From NCBI GenBank assembly GCA_023412745.1, contig JAEZBZ010000029.1, forward strand, positions 1-28,733: a stretch of 28,733 bases of DNA. Reading direction: 5' to 3'. Source of the DNA: Pseudomonadota bacterium. Its GTDB lineage: Bacteria > Pseudomonadota > Alphaproteobacteria > Rhizobiales > Hyphomicrobiaceae. The notes beneath the pieces are model-generated. The model searched no databases. It was given only the letters and a program-made list of their open reading frames with translations, and was not told the DNA's origin. The translations under genes and the position numbers were made by a program. Below, piece by piece: positions 8,299 to 15,471 of this stretch (position 1 is the first letter of the stretch; each line of letters starts with the position of its first letter).

Positions 8299-9213
8299 AT
8301 GGCTGACGTTGGTGGCCCAAAGCAGGGTCTCATGAATATCGGGGAGGAAGCGAAGCCACCCTTCGCTGTTCTCCCCGATCCATCTTCCCTCTTCCATGCG
8401 CGAGCTGAACGGCTGGACGCTTTGGCGCCCGGCCATACGCTGGAACCGTATCTGCGGTTTCTCGCCACCGTCGCGCGGACCCAGCATGACATGCTGCCGG
8501 ATCTCCCGGACCCGCATTTGCCCGGCTTCGAGCGCATCGGACAGGCGCTGGAGCACGGCATGCCGCCGCTGTCGCGCGCCCTGCAGGATGTCGACGATAC
8601 CCTTCTGGCAACCGTCGACATGTTATTGACGCGTCTTGCCGCGACGGATCTGCCGCCAGCCACCCGCAATGCCATCACGGCCATTCAGGAAAAGTCGAGC
8701 GAGGATCGTCACGCGCTTATCGTTGCCGCGCTAAAGGACGTGCCTGCCGATGAACTCGCACAGCGCGCGCTGATCCTGGCTGGCCTGCAGGTGCATTTCG
8801 TCCGCCTCGCCGCGCTACTCGATGGCGACAGCCTGAAGCCGGTCGCCGACAGCGCCTGCCCGACCTGCGGCAGCGGCCCGATGACCAGTTCGGTCGTCGG
8901 ATGGCCACGCGCCCATAACACGCGTTTCTGCGCCTGTTCGCTGTGCGCCACGATGTGGAACGTGGTGCGTGTGAAGTGCGTACTGTGTAGTTCCACCGGC
9001 GGTATCTCGTACAGCATCATTGAAGGCCAGCGTGAAACCATCAAGGCCGAGACCTGCGACACGTGCCAGAGCTACGTGAAAATCCTCTACCAGGTGAACG
9101 ATGCCGCGCTTGACCCGTTCGCCGACGATGTCGCCTCGCTGGGGCTCGACATGCTGATGGCCGAGGAAGGCTGGGAGCGGGGCGGGCAAAACCCGTTCCT
9201 GCTGGGCTATTGA
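8299..9213 (+). CDS. fdhE: Formate dehydrogenase accessory protein FdhE
   Basis: FdhE is a cytoplasmic factor needed for active respiratory formate dehydrogenases; in E. coli it binds iron and contacts the catalytic subunit before export. The 304-residue product has four CxxC pairs in the C-terminal half: CPTCGSGPM, CSLCATMW, CVLCSSTGG and CDTCQSYVK, about residues 190-260, the rubredoxin-like metal site of the family. The N-terminal half is helical and variable. ATG 8299 is chosen because GAGG lies five bases upstream; a GTG two codons earlier (8293) overlaps that site and is unlikely. The gene sits 39 nt after fdoI and 18 nt before selA, so it links the enzyme genes with the Sec machinery. 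Confidence 0.95.
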   Translation: MADVGGPKQGLMNIGEEAKPPFAVLPDPSSLFHARAERLDALAPGHTLEPYLRFLATVARTQHDMLPDLPDPHLPGFERIGQALEHGMPPLSRALQDVDDTLLATVDMLLTRLAATDLPPATRNAITAIQEKSSEDRHALIVAALKDVPADELAQRALILAGLQVHFVRLAALLDGDSLKPVADSACPTCGSGPMTSSVVGWPRAHNTRFCACSLCATMWNVVRVKCVLCSSTGGISYSIIEGQRETIKAETCDTCQSYVKILYQVNDAALDPFADDVASLGLDMLMAEEGWERGGQNPFLLGY

Positions 9214-9231
9214 TCACGAGGCGACGCGCCG

Positions 9232-10653
9232 ATGACCGACACGCGCCCAATTCGCGCCATGAGACTTCCCTCCGTCGACCAGGTGCTGCGCAGCCCGACG
9301 GGTGGCGTCGCGGTTTCGCGCTTCGGCCATAACGACACGGTCAACGCCATCCGCTCCACGATCGCCGCGGTGCGCGAGGCCGTGCGTGCGAACGGCAGTG
9401 ACGCACCGAACGACCATGCCATCGCCGTTGCCGCCCTCGAACACCTGGAACACGCCAACGCGCCGAGCCTGCGCCGCGTGTTCAACCTGACCGGCACGGT
9501 CCTGCATACAAACCTCGGCCGCGCGGTTTTGCCGGAAAGCGCGATCGCCGCCGCCGTCGATGCCATGCGTTCCGCAGTTGCGCTGGAATTCGACGGCGGC
9601 GGCGCCGCGCGCGGCGAACGTGACGACCACGTGCGCGGCTTGATCCGCGAGCTGACCGGCGCGGAAGACGCAGCCATCGTCAACAACAATGCCGGCGCGG
9701 TACTGCTGACACTCAACACCTTCGGCGCGGGCCGTGATGCCATCGTCTCACGCGGAGAACTGATCGAGATCGGCGGCGCGTTCCGTCTGCCCGACATCAT
9801 GGCTCGCGCCGGCGCGCACTTGCGCGAAGTCGGCACCACCAACCGCACGCATCTGAAGGATTATGAGCAGGCCGTCAGCGACGACACCGGCCTGATCCTG
9901 AAGGCGCACACCTCGAACTACCTGATCCAGGGTTTCACTAAGTCCGTCCCCGCGCCGGAATTGAGCGCGCTGGCGCGTAAGGCCGGCGTGCCGTTCATCA
10001 ATGATCTGGGGTCGGGCGCACTGGTCGATCTGTCGTCCTATGGGCTGCGGCCCGAGCCAACTGTGCGCGAATCCCTCGCCGAGGGCGCCGATCTCGTCAC
10101 CTTTTCGGGCGATAAGCTGCTCGGCGGACCGCAAGCCGGCATCGTTGCGGGACGCAAGGATCTCGTCGCGCGCGTAGCGCGTAACCCCATGAAGCGCGCG
10201 CTGCGGCTGGACAAGATTCGCATGGCGGCGCTGGAAGCCGTGCTGAAGCTATACCGCGATCCCGACCGGCTGCCGGAAACGTTGCCGACGCTGCGGTATT
10301 TCGTGGCCAGGCGCGAAGACCTGTCGATCGTCGCGCATCGCCTAGTGGCGCCGATCGCCCAGGCGGCCGGCGACGACTATGACGTCACAGCGATCCACTG
10401 CGACAGCCAGATCGGTTCTGGCGCGCTGCCTCTGGCGACGCTGCCGAGTGCGGGTATCGCGTGCAAACCGGCCCAACGCAAAGGTTCAGGCACCAAGCTC
10501 GACGCACTTGCGGTTGCATTCCGCGGCCTACCGATCCCGGTGATCGGCCATATCAAGGACGGCGCGCTGATCCTCGATGTGCGCTGCCTCGATGACGAAG
10601 CGGGCTTCATCGCGCAACTGCCGCGCCTCAATATCCGGGAGAGCGGCACATGA
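9232..10653 (+). CDS. selA: L-seryl-tRNA(Sec) selenium transferase
   Basis: SelA is a PLP enzyme that converts Ser-tRNA(Sec) to Sec-tRNA(Sec) with selenophosphate from SelD. The 473-residue protein is close to E. coli SelA (463). Key signatures are NLTGTVLHTNLGRAVL near residue 85 and SGDKLLGGPQAG, in which Lys295 (codon 10114-10116) has the same number as the PLP-binding lysine of E. coli SelA. An N-terminal helical domain used for tRNA(Sec) binding is present (LPSVDQVL). The product forms large decamers in the known family members. A GAGG lies ten bases upstream of the start. Its stop overlaps the next gene's start by ATGA (10650-10653). Confidence 0.97.
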   Translation: MTDTRPIRAMRLPSVDQVLRSPTGGVAVSRFGHNDTVNAIRSTIAAVREAVRANGSDAPNDHAIAVAALEHLEHANAPSLRRVFNLTGTVLHTNLGRAVLPESAIAAAVDAMRSAVALEFDGGGAARGERDDHVRGLIRELTGAEDAAIVNNNAGAVLLTLNTFGAGRDAIVSRGELIEIGGAFRLPDIMARAGAHLREVGTTNRTHLKDYEQAVSDDTGLILKAHTSNYLIQGFTKSVPAPELSALARKAGVPFINDLGSGALVDLSSYGLRPEPTVRESLAEGADLVTFSGDKLLGGPQAGIVAGRKDLVARVARNPMKRALRLDKIRMAALEAVLKLYRDPDRLPETLPTLRYFVARREDLSIVAHRLVAPIAQAAGDDYDVTAIHCDSQIGSGALPLATLPSAGIACKPAQRKGSGTKLDALAVAFRGLPIPVIGHIKDGALILDVRCLDDEAGFIAQLPRLNIRESGT

Positions 10654-11447
10654 TCTGGCGCGGTGGGCAGTCGTCAGATCCCGCCGCGACCGGTGCGGTC
10701 AATGCGCGGCAGGCCGAAGCCTCGGCGGCGGCAGCGCGTGGCGACTATGAAGCGGCTCTGGCGATCTGGGTGAAGGACGCGCACGCCGGCGTGGCGCGGG
10801 CCCAGGCAGAAATTGGCCGCTGTTTCGTCAGCGGTCTCGGCGTCGAACGCGATGTCGCCCTTGCCCGCCAATGGCTGACACTCGCAGCAAAAGCTGGCGA
10901 TCCGCTCGGCCAGCGGCTGCTGGCAGATTTTTATTTCAACGGCGAGGACGGCGCGCCGCAACGCTCGATTGCCGAAGAATGGTATGCGCGCGCGGCCAGG
11001 CAGGGCGAGCCGTTCGCCCAGGATATGCTGTCGTGGATCCTGACCGAGAGTGACCATCGCGAGCCCGACTACGCCGAGGCGATGCAATGGGCGCGCAAAG
11101 CTGCCGACCAGGGCATCGCCGCATCGATGACGCGCATAGGCCTGCTCTATAACAACGCGCTCGGCGTCGAACGCGATGTCGAGGCGGCAGCACGCTGGTG
11201 GCGGATGGCGGCACTGCGCGACGATCCCGATGGACAAGCCATGCTCGGCGCGGCGTATCAGCTCGGCGCGGGCATCGAACAAGACCAGGTAGCAGCGCTT
11301 GCTTGGCTAATCCGCGCCCGGCTCGGCCGGAGCCAGTTCGCCGACCGGTTCTATCCGGGCGTCCATGCCGGCTGCTCGGCCGAACAACGCCGCGAGGCCG
11401 AACAGCGCGCCACACTGCCGCTTGCGTTCGAGGAAGTCGTGCGATGA
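10650..11447 (+). CDS. Sel1-like repeat (TPR-type) protein between selA and selB
   Basis: The 265-residue product is made of about five Sel1-like helical repeats. Recognisable units include ARAQAEIGRCFVSGLGVERD, LGQRLLADFYFNGEDG, MTRIGLLYNNALGVERD and GQAMLGAAYQLGAGIEQD, each followed by an A.W...AA helix. Such repeats usually act as protein-binding scaffolds. The family name comes from yeast/worm Sel1 and has nothing to do with selenium. There is no signal peptide or membrane segment, so it is likely cytoplasmic. It overlaps selA upstream and selB downstream by ATGA, which ties its production to both. A role in Sec synthesis or in assembling the formate dehydrogenase is inferred from position only. 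Confidence 0.85.
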   Translation: MIWRGGQSSDPAATGAVNARQAEASAAAARGDYEAALAIWVKDAHAGVARAQAEIGRCFVSGLGVERDVALARQWLTLAAKAGDPLGQRLLADFYFNGEDGAPQRSIAEEWYARAARQGEPFAQDMLSWILTESDHREPDYAEAMQWARKAADQGIAASMTRIGLLYNNALGVERDVEAAARWWRMAALRDDPDGQAMLGAAYQLGAGIEQDQVAALAWLIRARLGRSQFADRFYPGVHAGCSAEQRREAEQRATLPLAFEEVVR

Positions 11448-13504
11448 TCGTAGGCACGGCAGGACATATCGATCACGGCAAAACCGCCCTGATCGGTCGC
11501 CTGACCGGTGTCGATACCGACCGGCTGAAGGAAGAGAAAGCGCGCGGCATTTCTATCGATCTCGGCTTCGCGCACTGGACGCGCCCGGACGGCCGCACCA
11601 TCAGCTTCATCGACGTGCCTGGCCACGAGGGGCTGGTGCACAACATGCTGGCCGGCGCCACCGGCATCGATTTTGTCATCCTGGTGGTCGCCGCCGACGA
11701 CGGCGTGATGCCGCAAACCCGCGAGCATCTGGCCATCATCGACCTGCTCGGCCTGAGGCATGGCGTTGTAGCCTTGAGCAAATGCGATCTGGTAACCGCC
11801 GATCGGCTGGCGACCGTCGCCAACGAGATCCGCGCTGCGCTGGCAGACACCAGGTTGAGCGACGCGGAGATCATCCCGGTTTCGGCAATCACCGGACATG
11901 GCATAGCCCCGCTGACACAATGCCTGGACGCCGCGGCTCAATCAATCGCCGCGCGCAATTCCGATGGCCTGTTTCGCCTCGCGGTCGATCGCTGCTTCAC
12001 GCTGACGGGATTGGGCACGGCGGTGACAGGCACAGTACTGTCCGGTTCCGTCCGCATCGATGATCACGTGATGATCAGTCCATCCGGCCTGGAAGCCCGC
12101 GTGCGTTCGATCAAGGCACAGAACCAGTCGGCTGAACGCGGCACCGCCGGCGACCGCTGCGCTCTGGTGCTCAGTGGTCCGCAGATTTCAAAGTCCGCTA
12201 TCAGCCGCGGCGATGTGGTGCTCGATCCTCTCCTGCACGCACCCACAGCACGCATCGACGCACGCCTACGCGTGCTCGCGTCCGAGCCGCGCCCAATCGG
12301 CCAGTGGTTTCCTGTCAAAGTGCATCACGCCGCAGCAGAGGTGCCGGGCCGCGTCGTCGTCCTGCGCGATCAGCCGATCAAGCCAGGCGAGACCGAGTTC
12401 GTGCAGCTCGTGCTCGAACGTCCGTTGGCGGCCGCAGCACATGACCGCTTCGTCATTCGCGACACGTCATCAAGCCGTACTGTCGGCGGGGGTGCGTTCG
12501 TCGACCTGCGCGCGCCGGAACGCCGCCGCCGCACTCCGGAACGTCTGGCCGAAGTCGACGCTCTGTCCGAAGCCAACCCGGTACAGGCACTCGCCGGCAT
12601 GATGGCCTCTGGTAATCGCTGGATTGCCCTTGATACGTTTATCCGGGATCGTGCCCTCGGGCCGGACGCGGCCGCGCGTCTCGAAACCGATCTCGATCTT
12701 GTCGTCGTGGCGACGGCGGGCGGGCGGATGGCGACGCCGGGTCCGGCTTGGGAGCTGTTCCGCCAGCGGATCGGCGCGCTGCTCGATGCATTCCACGTCG
12801 AGCGTCCAGACCTGCCGGGCATCGGCATGGAGCAGTTGCGCAAGGGTGAAAAGCCTGCTGTTCCCGCGTCGCTGTTCGCAACCGCTTTGCGGAAACTGGC
12901 CGAAAGCGGCGATCTCACCATCGATCGCACTTGGGTTCGACGTCCCCGGCATGAAGTACGCTTTTCCGACGAGGAGGAACGGCTGTGGGCGCTCATCGTG
13001 CCGCGTCTCGCCGCCGAGCCGTACCGTCCGCCGCGCGTTCGCGATATCGCCAAGGCGATGTCGATCGATGAAGGCGCGGTGCGCCGCCTGATGCGGATGG
13101 CTGCGCGACGCGGCGACGTCGAGGAAGTGGCCCACGACCACTTCTTCCTGCGCGCGACCGTGCAGACCATGGCCGAGATTGCCATAGACGTCGCGGCCCA
13201 CGCTCCCGAGGGCAGATTTACGGCTGCGGATTTCCGCGATCGCTTGGATAACGGCCGGAAAGTCGCTATCCAGATATTGGAGTTTTTCGACCGGCACGGC
13301 TTTACAATTCGCCGGCAGGATTTGCGCCGCATCAATCCGGCTCGCGTTGCGTTTTTCGCGCCGGAGACCGCGCAAACACAAGACGGGGAAGTCCCGCTCC
13401 CGGTGGGGCGACCGGACTTCAAATCCGGGTGGGGCCGTCAGACGGTCCCAGGTGGGTTCGACTCCCATCCTTCCCCGCCAACCACACCTGAGGCTTCGCA
13501 ATGA
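11444..13504 (+). CDS. selB: Selenocysteine-specific elongation factor SelB
   Basis: SelB is the GTPase that carries Sec-tRNA(Sec) to the ribosome and binds the SECIS hairpin. The 686-residue frame starts at ATG 11444 (ATGA overlap with the preceding gene). G motifs are GHIDHGKT (residues 7-14), DVPGHEG and SKCD, followed by EF-Tu-like domains 2 and 3. The C-terminal third holds the winged-helix domains, ending in FTAADFRDRLDNGRKVAIQI and FFDRHGFTIRRQD, the SECIS-binding winged helix. E. coli SelB has 614 residues. Here the frame stays open through the entire tRNA-Sec gene, which supplies codons 648-679. It then ends at TGA 13502-13504, inside another ATGA overlap. The last 39 residues are Pro/Gly-rich and look like no SelB domain. 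The long upstream open frame before 11444 is not part of the gene. Confidence 0.95.
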   Translation: MIVGTAGHIDHGKTALIGRLTGVDTDRLKEEKARGISIDLGFAHWTRPDGRTISFIDVPGHEGLVHNMLAGATGIDFVILVVAADDGVMPQTREHLAIIDLLGLRHGVVALSKCDLVTADRLATVANEIRAALADTRLSDAEIIPVSAITGHGIAPLTQCLDAAAQSIAARNSDGLFRLAVDRCFTLTGLGTAVTGTVLSGSVRIDDHVMISPSGLEARVRSIKAQNQSAERGTAGDRCALVLSGPQISKSAISRGDVVLDPLLHAPTARIDARLRVLASEPRPIGQWFPVKVHHAAAEVPGRVVVLRDQPIKPGETEFVQLVLERPLAAAAHDRFVIRDTSSSRTVGGGAFVDLRAPERRRRTPERLAEVDALSEANPVQALAGMMASGNRWIALDTFIRDRALGPDAAARLETDLDLVVVATAGGRMATPGPAWELFRQRIGALLDAFHVERPDLPGIGMEQLRKGEKPAVPASLFATALRKLAESGDLTIDRTWVRRPRHEVRFSDEEERLWALIVPRLAAEPYRPPRVRDIAKAMSIDEGAVRRLMRMAARRGDVEEVAHDHFFLRATVQTMAEIAIDVAAHAPEGRFTAADFRDRLDNGRKVAIQILEFFDRHGFTIRRQDLRRINPARVAFFAPETAQTQDGEVPLPVGRPDFKSGWGRQTVPGGFDSHPSPPTTPEASQ
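13385..13480 (+). tRNA. selC: tRNA-Sec (anticodon TCA)
   Basis: A 96-base tRNA with the features peculiar to bacterial tRNA(Sec). The acceptor stem GGGGAAG/CTTCCCC is followed by G73 and an encoded CCA. The D stem has 6 bp (13395-13400 with 13405-13410) and a 4-base CGGT loop. The anticodon stem CCGGA/TCCGG carries TCA at 13419-13421. The long variable arm is about 13431-13449, and the T arm has loop TTCGACT. The eighth acceptor pair is T13392 against C13469, a mismatch, though C13469 could pair with G13451 as a sixth T-stem pair. The gene lies fully inside the selB frame. I see no promoter of its own, so processing from the operon transcript is likely. Confidence 0.97.
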
Positions 13505-13959
13505 CGTCCACAGTCGCCGAACTCATGACGCAATTCGAGGCCGCCGCAGCCGCCGCGAAGGAAAGCGAGGACGCACTGCGCCGGCAGATGACCGCCGAGA
13601 TCGCGCGGCTGGAACGCAATCGCGCCTTCGCATTCCGCCGCACGCGGCTGATCCGTACGCTGGTGCAGGCTGCTTCCGCGGCAGAGACGGAGGACGACGC
13701 GCTCGCAGCGCAGCGCAGGGCGGTGTGCAACGAGCTCGGCTGGGAACACCAGAGCGACTCCTACGGCGTCATCCTCGATCGGCTGCAGCCGGTCGGCAAA
13801 TGCGTGTGGAACTGCGCCTGCAAGGATGGCGACGGCACCGCGTCCGAAGTCCTAGCAGAGCTAAGCGTGTTCGAGACGTGGTTTGAGGAAACCAACGGCA
13901 AATCGTTCTACGTGCTGTTCGATCAGTATTATCCCGAGGTGCCTGTTGTCGATTTCTGA
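13501..13959 (+). CDS. Unknown protein coupled to selB
   Basis: The 152-residue product has no family I recognise. Residues 1-75 are strongly helical with heptad-like Ala/Leu/Glu/Arg patterns (AEIARLERNRAFAFRRTRL), suggesting a coiled coil. Residues 80-152 look like a small globular domain with three cysteines (CNELGW, then CVWNCAC) and an aromatic tail (SFYVLFDQYYPEVPVVDF). There is no signal peptide. The ATG overlaps the selB stop (ATGA), so its translation depends on ribosomes that have read through the selC sequence. The position argues for a role in Sec insertion, tRNA(Sec) handling or formate dehydrogenase maturation, but nothing in the sequence proves it. Confidence 0.75.
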   Translation: MTSTVAELMTQFEAAAAAAKESEDALRRQMTAEIARLERNRAFAFRRTRLIRTLVQAASAAETEDDALAAQRRAVCNELGWEHQSDSYGVILDRLQPVGKCVWNCACKDGDGTASEVLAELSVFETWFEETNGKSFYVLFDQYYPEVPVVDF

Positions 13960-14332
13960 AACGACCGAATTCGATACTTGGCTACGCGACATGGTGCGCG
14001 AGCATGGTGAATTCACCGTGCTCGTCGTGCTGACCCACATCGGCGAGCGCAAGGTCGATCCGCTGTGTTCTACCTATCTGCACGTCATCGGCGACGAGGT
14101 CGAGTGGGACGAAATTAAGGTGATGTTCGCCGGCTCCGGACACGACTGGAACGGCGCCGCATTTTTTCCGACCAAGGCGCGTAACGGCGGCCCCATCGAC
14201 AACCCCACGGCGCGGGCGCGGCTGGCTGAACTGGAAGCCAAGGTCACCGAGGATCGCATGATCCTCAATGAAGGCCACTTCTTTGACCTGGAAGGTCGCC
14301 GGATCGAGATCGAACCGCTGCCCGACGCCTGA
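13946..14332 (+). CDS. Unknown small protein at the end of the Sec cassette
   Basis: About 128 residues if read from TTG 13946, which has GAGG (13936-13939) six bases upstream and overlaps the previous gene by 14 nt. The same frame extends to ATG 13883, but those extra residues are the shadow of the previous gene. The product appears soluble: a helical start (TEFDTWLRDMVREHGEF), a beta-rich middle with LVVLTHIGERKVDPL and YLHVIGDEVEWDEI, then a long helix (ARARLAELEAKVTEDRMIL). No catalytic motif or known family is evident. It is the last plus-strand gene of the cassette, in convergent orientation to fdsD. The start is uncertain. Confidence 0.65.
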   Translation: MSISETTEFDTWLRDMVREHGEFTVLVVLTHIGERKVDPLCSTYLHVIGDEVEWDEIKVMFAGSGHDWNGAAFFPTKARNGGPIDNPTARARLAELEAKVTEDRMILNEGHFFDLEGRRIEIEPLPDA

Positions 14333-14350
14333 GTCGATATGGGCTCTACG

Positions 14351-14369
14351 GAGCTTCCCGCGGAAGCTC
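14351..14369. terminator. Hairpin between converging cassette end and fdsD
   Basis: GAGCTTCC (14351-14358), loop CGC, GGAAGCTC (14362-14369): a perfect 8-bp stem in the 63-base gap between two converging genes. Neither side has a long T run, so termination would be weak or need Rho. Confidence 0.4.
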
Positions 14370-14395
14370 GTGGCCCCGGTCACGCTGGCAGACCG

Positions 14396-14635
14396 TCAGG
14401 CGCCCGCGCCTTGGGCAACGGGTGTCAGCGGCTTTAGCTTCTTGAGCGCGGCCAGCGCGAGCGGACTTAACCCCTCCCCGCCCTCAGCAACATGCGCGGT
14501 GATCTCGCGCCGCATCCGTGGATCCCAGAATTGCTCGATGTGCGCTGTGATTTGCGGCAGCGCGCGTTCCTCGCCCTGACTGGAGAAAAACGTCGCGATC
14601 TGATTGGCCATCATCACTAGTTTATCACGCTGCAT
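14396..14635 (-). CDS. fdsD: Formate dehydrogenase delta subunit FdsD
   Basis: FdsD is the small accessory subunit of soluble NAD-dependent formate dehydrogenases (FdsGBACD type), needed for activity of the complex. The 79-residue product begins MQRDKLVMMANQIATFF, the typical family opening, and includes IEQFWDPRMRREI. The start at 14635 lies inside the end of fdhD (11-nt overlap). The same frame is open further upstream only as a shadow of fdhD. The C-terminal tail is Ala/Pro-rich (LKKLKPLTPVAQGAGA). It is the last gene of the fds operon. Confidence 0.92.
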   Translation of the reverse strand: MQRDKLVMMANQIATFFSSQGEERALPQITAHIEQFWDPRMRREITAHVAEGGEGLSPLALAALKKLKPLTPVAQGAGA

Positions 14636-15467
14636 ATTCAATCGCGCTCTTTTTTGCCTGCACCGTGTCCAACCCCGCGACCCGGTGCGGGTGGGTAAAC
14701 ACTTCAAATCCGTCCGATCGCGCCACGGCAATCAGTGTAATTCCAGCCTCTTCAGCCGTTTTCAACGCCAATGCGGTCGGTGCCGAAATGGCGACCACGA
14801 CCGGCACGTTCGCAATCGCGGCCTTCTGCACCATCTCGACCGAGACGCGGCTGGTCAGCAGCACAATGCCTTCACCAACCGAGATGTCTGCCTTGCGCAA
14901 CTTACCAATCAGCTTATCCAGCGCATTGTGGCGACCGACGTCCTCGGTCAGCGCCACGAGGCCATCAGTCCGCGTCCAATAGCCCGCACCATGCACCGCA
15001 TGGGTCTGCTGGTTGAGACGTTGTGCGGGGATCAGCGTTGCCAGTGCCGACTGGATATCCTTCGCGGAAACCGTGAGTTCACTGGTCACGCGCGGACACG
15101 CCTGCACCGCCGCTTCCAGGCTCTCTATGCCGCACAGGCCGCATCCGGTCGGACCGGCCAGACTGCGGCGGCGCTCGGCGAGCGCACGTGAGCGACCGGG
15201 GCTCAGCCACATGCGCAATTCAATGCCACCGCCCTGGTCGATGACCTCCATATTCTGGATCTCATTCGGATCGACGACGATGCGCTCCGATAAACTGAAA
15301 CCGAGCGCAAACGCCTCCAAATCTGTCGGAGACGCCATCATCACGGCGTGCGTTGAGCCGTCATAGACGAGGGCGACCGGCACCTCCTCGGGCACGCAGC
15401 GCTGCGTTGGCACGGGCCCATCGGCCGTGACCTTGATCGAACGCGCCTGATGTGCGGCCTTCCTCAT
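14625..15467 (-). CDS. fdhD: Formate dehydrogenase sulfur carrier FdhD
   Basis: FdhD takes sulfur from a cysteine desulfurase (IscS-type) and transfers it to the molybdenum bis-MGD cofactor, a step formate dehydrogenases need. The product is 280 residues from ATG 15467, five bases past the fdsA stop. The CGLCG motif (PTGCGLCGIESLE) supplies the sulfur-carrying cysteines. Other family segments include EAFALGFSLSERIV, GAGYWTRTDGLVALTEDVGRHNALDKLIG, quoted here only by its ends, and the C-terminal GFEVFTHPHRV. It is the only fdhD in the window and probably serves both the Sec and the Cys enzyme. An ATG 11 codons upstream (15500) would overlap fdsA and is unlikely. Confidence 0.95.
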   Translation of the reverse strand: MRKAAHQARSIKVTADGPVPTQRCVPEEVPVALVYDGSTHAVMMASPTDLEAFALGFSLSERIVVDPNEIQNMEVIDQGGGIELRMWLSPGRSRALAERRRSLAGPTGCGLCGIESLEAAVQACPRVTSELTVSAKDIQSALATLIPAQRLNQQTHAVHGAGYWTRTDGLVALTEDVGRHNALDKLIGKLRKADISVGEGIVLLTSRVSVEMVQKAAIANVPVVVAISAPTALALKTAEEAGITLIAVARSDGFEVFTHPHRVAGLDTVQAKKSAIEYAA

Positions 15468-15471
15468 CAGT

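Noticed and set aside
11198..11443. An 82-residue N-terminal extension of SelB
   Set aside because: It overlaps the Sel1-repeat gene in another frame; the GTPase domain begins exactly at ATG 11444, which forms an ATGA junction.
13484..13500. A mobile element or attachment site at the 3' end of selC
   Set aside because: tRNA genes are common integration sites, but I found no integrase, no repeat of the tRNA 3' end, and the next gene is tightly coupled to selB.
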